Shown piece after piece: positions 55,857-64,000 of a stretch of DNA of 64,000 nucleotides. This stretch comes from Phymorhynchus buccinoides (taxonomy: Eukaryota > Mollusca > Gastropoda > Neogastropoda > Raphitomidae). The position numbers and the translations under genes are program-made. The stretch spans positions 20,241,539 to 20,305,538 of the forward strand of contig CM065704.1 of assembly GCA_017654935.2 (NCBI GenBank), read 5' to 3'. Each line of letters opens with the position of its first letter. Position 1 is the stretch's first letter. The notes below the pieces were generated by a model. The model was not told the origin of the DNA. It did not search any database and saw nothing but the letters and a program-made list of their open reading frames with translations.

Positions 55857-58339
55857 CGGAGCTGCCGGACATGTTAGACCACTGCAATGTGCTCCGTGGC
55901 AAGTCAGTGGTGGTCGGTGACTTCAACGTGCACTATGACGTGCCCACTGACCCGCTGACCTCCAAGGTGCTGGACACTCTGTCCAGGTTTAACATTGTGC
56001 AGGGTGTGCAGGAGGCCACCTACTACAGGAGCGGCCACACCATCGACTGGGTCCTGTACCGTGAGGCCGATCAGCTCGTCCGGTCCTGCTCCGTCAGCCA
56101 CATGGTGTCCTCTGACCACGCTGCTGTTCTCTGCAGTCTGCAGGTGTCCCGCCCCAAGAAGCTGCCTGTCTACCGCACCGTGCGGGACATCAAAGCCATC
56201 GACAGGGACGCGTTCATGGCTGACATCCAGTCAATGCTGGAAGACTGTGGACCCGACATCAGCGCCCAACAGCTGGACGACGGCCTGAGGGTACTACCGG
56301 ACAAACACGCCCCCGCTACTGAACGATGTGTGCCTTCTGGCCGCACATCGCCTTGGTATTCAGCAGTGAGAGACATCCTGCGTGATGCCAAGCGTGAACG
56401 CCGTCGTGCCGAAAGACAGTGGCTGAAAACTGCCCTGACAGTGCACCATCAGATCTTCTCGATGGCAAAACAAACAGTGACAGACATTGTTCAGTGTGCC
56501 AAGCAAGAGTACTGGAGCTCCATGATTGAAGCCAGCACGTCACTGAGGGCTCTGTTTTCTAACAGTGATCGCCTTCTTGGCAGGAGCAGAGATTCTACCT
56601 TGCCTACAGACATTTTGCCAACCGACCTGTCGGATGCTTTTATTGATTATTTTACCAACAAGATTAGGGCAATAAGAGAAGAACTTGATAAGTCGAGTCA
56701 GTCCACTGCAAGTCCTCTTTTCGCTGACGAACCCTTTCACTCCCCATCCTTTAGTGCCTTTCGGCCTGTGACAGAACAGGAAGTGAAGACAGTGATCGTC
56801 AAGTCAAAGCCAAAGACTTGCACTCTTGACCCAATCCCCACGTCCCTTTCGGTTGAATGTGTGGATGTGCTCCTCCCTGCTCTGACCTCTATCATCAACA
56901 AATCTCTGCAGTCAGGCACTTTCCCAGACATATTCAAACAGGCAGTCATAACACCACTCCTGAAGCAGCCAACTCTGGAAGCAAACAATCTCAAGAAATG
57001 TCGTCCTGTCAGCAATTTATCTTTCCTGTCCAAGATCACAGAACAGATTGTTCTCCGCCAGCTCTCTGAGCATCTGCACAGCAACAACCTTTTCCCTGTC
57101 TCTCAGTCTGCCTATCGCCCTTCTCACAGCACTGAAACAGCTCTGCTCAAAGTCATGAACGACCTCCTTCACTCTGTCGACTCAGGAAAGTTCTCTGTTC
57201 TCACTTTATTAGACCTTTCAGCAGCATTCGACACAATAGACCACAACATCCTCAATGATCGTCTCTCTCATTCATACGGCATCTCTGGCACAGTACTTCA
57301 GTGGCTTACATCCTATCTGACCAACAGAACACAGACTGTCTCTATCAAAAACAACTCTTCTGAACCTTCTGTTCTTGAGTGCGGTGTCCCACGAGGATCA
57401 GTTTTGGGCCCTGTCCTTTTCATTTTGTATTCCAAGCCCCTCACTTCCATCACAGCCCAGCACAACATCCCAAGTCAGTCTTTTGCTGATGACTCACAGC
57501 TACATGCCTCTTCAGAACCAGAACAGATTCAAGACACCATCAACAACATGCAGACATGCATCACTGACATCAAACACTGGATGAATTCAAACAAACTCAA
57601 ACTTAACGATGACAAAAGCGAAGTCCTACGCATTCACTCACAGAACAAGCCATTACCTGACTCTATCCCCTCTTCTATCAAAGTTGGTGACACATGCATT
57701 CAATTCTCCTCCACTGCAAGAAACTTAGGGGTCACTTTCTCCAACACTATCTCCATGGACACACACGTCTCAAACATCTGTCGCTCTGCTTACCATGAAA
57801 TCAGGAAAATCAGCAGCATCCACCTTCTCACTTTTGAAGCAGCAAAAACCCTCGTCTGCTCTCTCGTTCTGTCCAAGTGTGATTACTGTAATTCCCTTCT
57901 CTCCGGCATCCCACAATATCTTACTGATAAACTCCAAAAGGTCCAAAACTCAACAGCACGACTTATATTCAGAGCTAAAAAACAAGATCACACACAGTCT
58001 CTTCTACAGCAACTTCACTGGCTACCCATTTCTGCTCGTGTAGATCACAAACTATCTACTCTCTGTTTCAAGTCTCTTACTGATCCTTACTTTCCTGTCT
58101 ATCTTTCTGATCTTCTGCACATCTACTCTCCTACCAGACAACTCCGTTCATCTTCAGACAACCGAACTTTCACTATACCACGGACCAAGACAAAGACTTA
58201 TGGCAACCGAACTTTCTCCTTCTTTGCACCTAAAACATGGAACCAACTTCCATTCGCCACTCGCCACTCAGAAACACTTCCACACTTCAAAACTGCTCTG
58301 AAAACTCACTATTTCCGCCAGTCCTACAATCTCATTTAA
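55853..58339 (+). CDS. LINE-F endonuclease end plus reverse transcriptase (828 codons open)
   Basis: The longest intact retrotransposon frame after LINE-A. It starts inside the endonuclease (VVVGDFNVHYD near residue 22; SSDHAAV near 85), then the linker LPDKHAPATERC and a basic region, then RT: KQPTLEANNLKKCRPVSNLS, LDLSAAFDTIDH (catalytic Asp 454), GVPRGSVLGP (canonical Gln replaced by Arg 514, CAA to CGA) and FADD at 544-547. The C terminus has SKCDYCNSLLSG, LHWLPISARVDHK, YGNRTFSFFAPKTWNQLPF and the end LKTHYFRQSYNLI, then TAA. The ATG at 55853 is not a natural start; the real protein began upstream. The frameshift and the Arg substitution make it very probably inactive. Confidence 0.85.
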   Translation: MTELPDMLDHCNVLRGKSVVVGDFNVHYDVPTDPLTSKVLDTLSRFNIVQGVQEATYYRSGHTIDWVLYREADQLVRSCSVSHMVSSDHAAVLCSLQVSRPKKLPVYRTVRDIKAIDRDAFMADIQSMLEDCGPDISAQQLDDGLRVLPDKHAPATERCVPSGRTSPWYSAVRDILRDAKRERRRAERQWLKTALTVHHQIFSMAKQTVTDIVQCAKQEYWSSMIEASTSLRALFSNSDRLLGRSRDSTLPTDILPTDLSDAFIDYFTNKIRAIREELDKSSQSTASPLFADEPFHSPSFSAFRPVTEQEVKTVIVKSKPKTCTLDPIPTSLSVECVDVLLPALTSIINKSLQSGTFPDIFKQAVITPLLKQPTLEANNLKKCRPVSNLSFLSKITEQIVLRQLSEHLHSNNLFPVSQSAYRPSHSTETALLKVMNDLLHSVDSGKFSVLTLLDLSAAFDTIDHNILNDRLSHSYGISGTVLQWLTSYLTNRTQTVSIKNNSSEPSVLECGVPRGSVLGPVLFILYSKPLTSITAQHNIPSQSFADDSQLHASSEPEQIQDTINNMQTCITDIKHWMNSNKLKLNDDKSEVLRIHSQNKPLPDSIPSSIKVGDTCIQFSSTARNLGVTFSNTISMDTHVSNICRSAYHEIRKISSIHLLTFEAAKTLVCSLVLSKCDYCNSLLSGIPQYLTDKLQKVQNSTARLIFRAKKQDHTQSLLQQLHWLPISARVDHKLSTLCFKSLTDPYFPVYLSDLLHIYSPTRQLRSSSDNRTFTIPRTKTKTYGNRTFSFFAPKTWNQLPFATRHSETLPHFKTALKTHYFRQSYNLI

Positions 58340-59260
<921 letters not shown>

Positions 59261-59720
59261 TATAAGCAGTACAAAACAAAACTTTCTTTTCAAAAACGGA
59301 GTCATTAAAAGCAAAAAACATTGCACCCTGACACATCTCAAAATTTACAAACTTGTAACTACTCAAAGTTTCAACACTGACGTTATTTTGAAATCGTTTT
59401 TCTTCAAACACAGTAATATACTGAACAAAACAGTTTCTTATTAATACAAGTATACCTCCAGATTTTCTCTTATATCTTTTTCTGTTCTCATAACGTGCGG
59501 TGTATCCATCAATTTGCACAGTATCAACATCAGCTAGTTTGCTTTCTGAAATACAAACAACATCATAGTAATTACTAAACTCCAAGAAGTCAGGGAAGGC
59601 AAGTTTAGACTGAAAACCGACACATTAAGAGCAACACACTTCAGACATCTAGCTGATATTTCTCCATTATTAGCTTCATTCAGGTCATCTGCATCGCTTT
59701 CCTCATCGGCATCGGCGCAT
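59261..59720 (-). pseudogene. LINE-D (nest host), endonuclease N-terminal half
   Basis: On the minus strand: ARCLKCVALNV (first strand, then frameshift near 59600), FSNYYDVVCISESKLADVD (the ES..L catalytic block), KSGGILVLIRN, and VLFCTAYI, where LINE-F cuts in. It continues at 55449. The region upstream of 59720 (acidic DADEESDADDLNEAN) may be the end of the preceding linker or ORF. Confidence 0.75.
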
Positions 59721-59729
59721 AAATAATCG

Positions 59730-60110
59730 CAATCGTGACCTTGACCTTGGTATATGACCTTGAAAACGTACAATATGTAAAAGATCACAGCTTCTACACC
59801 GTTGGACTTAGAGTCTTCGAATTTGGCATGTAGGTGCATGTAGGTGTATGGCAAATCTGATGATGGTAAAGCAATCAAGGTTAAGGTCAAGGTCAAGGAG
59901 ATCGGTAGGCCTTGAAAGTGGTTGGGGTCTAAAAATTGGGTGTTTAAGCCATATTTTCCACATTTTTACTTGACAGAAGCGCTTCAGATTGTGTCATGGT
60001 GTATGACGTAGATAATAAAACATCCGAGCATACATTATTGGCGTGCTGACCTTTACCTTGAAGTTTGACCTTGAAAAGCGAAATTTCCTTCTTTGCGCTA
60101 TATAGTTCTT
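59730..60110. repeat. Dispersed TGACCTTGA-type repeat, copy 2
   Basis: GTGACCTTGACCTTGGTATA and ATGACCTTGAAAAC at about 59738-59768, an inverted TTAAGGTCAAGGTCAAGG at about 59880, and TGACCTTGAAAAGCGAAATT then TCCTTCTTTGCGCTAT at about 60067-60102. The last series matches 7187-7228. Non-coding. Confidence 0.55.
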
Positions 60111-60209
60111 GTCTGAATTGTATCTTGTGAACTAGAAGATAGAATCCCTTCAAATTTTGTGTCAATGTGTGAGACTAAGAGGACAACACATTGATAAATA
60201 AATTATGCA

Positions 60210-60700
60210 TCGGGAATAAAATGTCACCGAGCGGCAGACATGTTTCCGTTTTTCTTCACCCTCTTATATCTCGTGAAATAATGCATGGAATCACTCCATA
60301 TTTTGTGGGGGGGTGTAAGAATAAGAGTAAAAGACATTGTAGTACAAATTATGCCACTGATTAAGGATGTACATCCCAGTGAAGGACAGGGTGTAATATT
60401 AAGAGTAAAAACATTGTAGCACAAAATGTGCCATGTAGGGTTTATATGTTACTGAACAGCAGACATATCTCAGTGTTAAGGGTGTACACCCTACCACTTA
60501 AATCCCGGTAAAGGATGTGTATTCCAGTCAAGGGTGTGTAAGTGTATCACCCAAAGGATGCAAGGAGGACGAGGTCTAAGATTGAGGGGGATTATGCCAC
60601 ATGGGGTTTAAATGTCACAGAGAGGCAGACATGTCTCTGTGTTGTATCACCCAAAGGACGCAAGGATGACAAGGGCTAAGATGTGAGGGGTGGGGAGGCA
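60210..60700. repeat. Diverged ~108-bp direct repeats
   Basis: GTATCACCCAAAGGAYGCAA followed by GGAKGACRAGG appears at about 60544 and 60650. GTCACMGAGMGGCAGACATG appears at about 60222 and 60614, with a weaker copy at 60450. No coding capacity. The following 60700-60950 has no recognised feature. Confidence 0.6.
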
Positions 60701-60955
60701 CAGAGCGGGGCAGGTACAGGGCGTAACGGACAAAGGACATATCTGCCGCGCGGCGATGCCATTATTATTATTAAAAAAATAATGGGGGGTTTTCAATTGC
60801 CCAGTTTCTTGTCACTCGAGCGCTGCTGTTATGTGCCCAAGTTTGCCCGCTCGGCGATCCACTTGTTCTTATTGTGACAGTACCTTTAATACTGTCTGGC
60901 TTTCTTTTCGTTTTGCTTGTCTGATTGTCTGTCCATCTACCGACCTATGTGTCCA

Positions 60956-61173
60956 TAGCCAGCGCCTCACTAAATACGATCCGATCTCAATGCGATGCGA
61001 ATTGTGACATAACGAGTCACGAATTACGTGAAATTCTTCCGTCTAAAAATAATTCTGCTATTTTCGCTCACTGTGCTCAAGTAGACCCAATACATGAATT
61101 TCACGAGAATCATGCCTCACAAATGACAATTCGCATCGCATTGGCATTGAATGGTATGTAGTGTAGCTGCCCC
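60956..61173. mobile_element. MITE family X, member 1
   Basis: The left end GCCAGCGCCTCACTAAATAC followed by GATCCGATCTCAATGCGATG, and the reverse complement of the right end (GGCAGCTACACTACATACC then ATTCAATGCCAATGCGATGC), are inverted repeats of about 48 bp. Both include GCGATGCGAATTGTSA. No coding capacity. Related to 63181-63436. Confidence 0.65.
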
Positions 61174-61493
61174 TTAACACTGTCTGTCTGTCTGTCTGTA
61201 TATATCTTTAGGTGTCTGCCTGTTTCCAAAACAAGATGTCATTTTTTTATAATTTATAATATTGTACACTATCAATAACTTAGTAGGAAAAGCATCTCCT
61301 GCATTATTTTTATCGAATCAATCTAGTTTATAATGTTGAAGAAAAAAAATCAGCCATGCATCAACACGAGTTATTAATCTTAAAGAAACAGACTAATTTA
61401 TGTAGCATGATAATAATCGATTGGAAACTTTGTTTAGCACGTGGATTTTCATTTTTAAAGGTTATGACAAAAATAAAGAGGCCTAAACATCTA

Positions 61494-61496
<3 letters not shown>

Positions 61497-61529
<33 letters not shown>
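61497..61529. repeat. (CT)n microsatellite
   Basis: Pure CT dinucleotide run. Confidence 0.93.
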
Positions 61530-61531
<2 letters not shown>

Positions 61532-61776
61532 TTTGTTACGAGTGTGTGTTTACTTTTTAATTTGTTTATGCTACAAATGAATAATGTAATGTAGGAATAG
61601 GTTTCATGTTGCCATGGGTACGTATGTATTTACATTTTAAATTGTGCATGTTAAGATGAGTAGGTAAAGTAATATTATGTTTGACTTATTATGTGCATGG
61701 GTTTCTTTTCAAATAAGTACATTTTAATGATGAAGTATGATTGAGGTATTTTTTTATATATGTTTGTGCACTTCTT

Positions 61777-62065
61777 TGAGTGTGAAAAGTAGGATTGGGT
61801 TTTATTTTCCCGTGTGTATGCGCTTACGTCACACATTTTGAATGTTAATAATGAGTATAGTTAATAATAATAGGTTTGATTTTGTTATTGATGTGTTACA
61901 ATATAGGGATGTTTTTTGCATGCTTTATATTACTTTGTATGTGTTTATTTTCGTTTTCCATTTTCTACTTTTATAAATGTATTCTGTCCAGAGGGCTGGA
62001 TGTAAAAAAGCATGTTATTGCTTACTCTATTACCCTCTATAAATAAAATTCAATCAATCAATCAA

Positions 62066-62150
<85 letters not shown>

Positions 62151-62440
62151 ATGTGTGTGTTAAAGATGAGTGTGAAAAGTAGGATTGGGTTTTATTTTCC
62201 CGTGTGTATGCGCTTCCTTCCTAATTTTTTAATGTTAAAAATGAGTATAGTCAATATTAGGTTTGATTTTGTTATTGATGTGTTACGATATAGGGTGGTA
62301 TTTTCCATGCTTTATATTGCTCTGTTATTTTCCTTTTCCATTTTCTACTTTTATATATGTATTTTTTCCAGAGGGCTGGATGTAAAAAATTATGTTATTG
62401 CTTACTTTATTACCCTCTATAAATAAATAAAATTCATTCA

Positions 62441-62447
<7 letters not shown>
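61777..62447 (+). repeat. Tandem pair of LINE/SINE 3' tails
   Basis: Two copies (61777-62065 and 62167-62447) of a ~280-bp sequence start GAGTGTGAAAAGTAGGATTG. They share TTTGATTTTGTTATTGATGT and CCAGAGGGCTGGATGTAAAA, and end with ACCCTCTATAAATAAAATTC followed by (AATC)n or (ATTC)n. A tetranucleotide tail after TAAATAAAATTC is typical of retroposon 3' ends. Copies are separated by a CT tract (62069-62145). No coding frame. Confidence 0.7.

Positions 62448-62511
<64 letters not shown>
62447..62511. repeat. (CT)n microsatellite
   Basis: Pure CT dinucleotide run after the second retroposon tail. Confidence 0.94.
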
Positions 62512-62515
<4 letters not shown>

Positions 62516-62611
62516 CGAGAGGTGTCCTCCAAGAAGACGCAACGTGGTGCATATGTGGTACTGGTACGGTTATTCTGAAAACAGAGAGGTTTACTCTCCT
62601 GAATATACACG

Positions 62612-62818
<207 letters not shown>

Positions 62819-62829
62819 CCCAAACTGTA

Positions 62830-63180
62830 TTGAAACACTAACTTTTAAATGAATGTTTCTCGATTACTGTTGCTGCTGCTGGTACTGCTTTCTTCTTAAT
62901 TATTTATCCAGCATTAAAATCTTTCTAGTTAATTTTCAATAAATATGGTAAGGTGGGGGTAAATTATCTTTGTTTGCCGCCTCTTGCGTGCGAATGATTC
63001 TTTCAATGATTAAACGGTTAAGATATGTTGTAGCGTGGGCTGGACCTCTACCGTTTACATTTGATACAAAATGTCTACATACGTTCTAAGAGGAGAGACA
63101 AGGGATTTCTTGATAGAAGAGGATACGGGGGTGGGTGGGGGTAGCCCCACCTTGCTATACACTCATCATTTGTTGACTCT
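62830..63180. other. Unassigned region
   Basis: No gene or repeat seen apart from a short G-rich patch (GGGGGTGGGTGGGGGTAG) at about 63127. Confidence 0.5.
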
Positions 63181-63436
63181 TTAAGGGCCAGCCACACTGC
63201 ATATGATCCGACCCCGATGCCATACGGTCTATACTCAAGGATACACGGATCAAATAAAATAATTAATGTCTGCTACAAAAATAGATATTTTATCAGATTC
63301 GTGTACAGCGGAGTACAAATATAGTGAACTAATAGCATATTTATTTAGACAGAAGAATTGCACACGTATCATGCATCACAAAATGTCAATATCGGGTGGC
63401 AGTGAATCGAATCGTATGTAGTGTAGCTAGGCCTTT
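63181..63436. mobile_element. MITE family X, member 2
   Basis: The left end TTAAGGGCCAGCCACACTGC followed by ATATGATCCGA, and the reverse complement of the right end (GTAAAGGCCTAGCTACACTA then CATACGATTCGA), are inverted repeats. Interior words AGACAGAAGAATTGCACACG and ATCATGCATCACAAA are shared with member 1. Possible TTA or TTTA target duplication at the ends. Confidence 0.7.
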
Positions 63437-63604
63437 ACCTTGGCCGTTGGTGACAGCTGGATGGAGTGGTGAAGGCTGTGCGGTCTTCCATCAACATAGC
63501 CCGACAGCAGCACCACTGGACTGCCCAGCTCACCCTCCACACTGCGCTCCACAATTAGGACACAAACATGCACCCAGGAACGCATGCAGTACAGAGCATA
63601 CACG

Positions 63605-63633
63605 CAATAATAATAATAATAATAATAATAATG
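63605..63633. repeat. (AAT)n microsatellite
   Basis: About nine AAT units, like the tails of the CR1/L2-like LINEs in this window; it may mark a LINE relic. The preceding 63440-63600 has no recognised gene. Confidence 0.9.
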
Positions 63634-63787
63634 TGATGTGGTGGTAAGGGTAAGGGATTTGGGATAAGGAGGAGTTGATGAGGGATAAGGATCAGGATAA
63701 GGATTGGAGGGTGAAGATAGACACACCATGCAGGCCAGGAACATATACAGGAAACCAGACAGTTGTTCGGCTTTGTTTATTTACTAG

Positions 63788-63791
63788 GATA

Positions 63792-63868
<77 letters not shown>
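63788..63868. repeat. (ATT)n-(AAT)n inverted microsatellite
   Basis: About ten ATT units switch to about thirteen AAT units at TATTATATTAATAA, producing a perfect hairpin-forming palindrome of about 30-bp arms. Confidence 0.92.
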
Positions 63869-64000
63869 CAGAGGGCTTATGTTTGCCTTTGAGAGCAAAC
63901 ATGACAGGATTCACCCCTCAAACAGCCGTTTGCAAGTTATTCAATATTAGAATTTGGCCATTTTCATCCCCACTTCCGGTTCGAATTTATACTGGAGTTG

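Overview
This is a gene-poor, repeat-dense stretch of an animal nuclear genome. It is most likely from a lophotrochozoan, probably a marine mollusc. The basis is several diverged APE-type non-LTR retrotransposons (LINEs) of the Jockey/CR1/L2 kind, a tRNA-derived SINE with a central block I recall from mollusc and other invertebrate SINEs, abundant GT/CT/AAT microsatellites, spliceosomal-type exon borders, and no bacterial or viral gene organisation. Species assignment is inference. Two 500-N scaffold gaps (10748-11247 and 46115-46614) split the window.

Layout. 1-10747: a nearly full-length LINE (LINE-A copy 1, 521-4585) with one stop and one frame break, a 684-bp inverted-repeat transposon with a 4-bp target duplication (4619-5302), a minus-strand LINE endonuclease remnant (5479-6614), dispersed repeats, and a 5'-truncated second copy of LINE-A with an 11-bp target duplication (8786-10309). 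11248-31075: a roughly 20-kb inverted palindrome folding at a C-tract near 21301-21326. Each arm carries the same series: a short coding exon, about 7 kb of a 32-bp minisatellite, a CT/GA tract, a second exon, about 1 kb of unique sequence and GT/CA tracts. The left arm is error-rich and begins exactly at a scaffold gap, so a fold-back read artefact is the leading explanation. A real inverted duplication is the alternative. The only candidate host gene is in this block: two minus-strand exons (31008-31132 and 23181-23584) with matching splice phase, separated by a 7.4-kb intron filled by the minisatellite.

31140-39720: microsatellites, a 23-24-bp minisatellite (33725-35395), a SINE (35428-35655), a 170-bp triplicate, and a fold-back-like 1.5-kb element (37573-39116) made of GCCCAAAATGTACC palindromes flanking an array of TGACCACTGGTCA palindromes. 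40076-49494: a LINE remnant, a direct 0.6-kb duplication (40926-41515 and 48305-48965), and a ~155-bp satellite with a CR1/L2-like LINE inserted in it.

49495-59720 is a nest. A minus-strand LINE was interrupted by two plus-strand CR1/L2-like LINEs (50542-54831 and about 55450-59260). Removing the insertions restores the order of the host LINE's domains. 59730-64000 has dispersed repeats, two members of one MITE family, LINE-tail fragments and long microsatellites. Nothing here forms a metabolic or regulatory pathway. The functional logic is that of mobile elements (endonuclease nicking plus target-primed reverse transcription) landing in one another and in satellite DNA.
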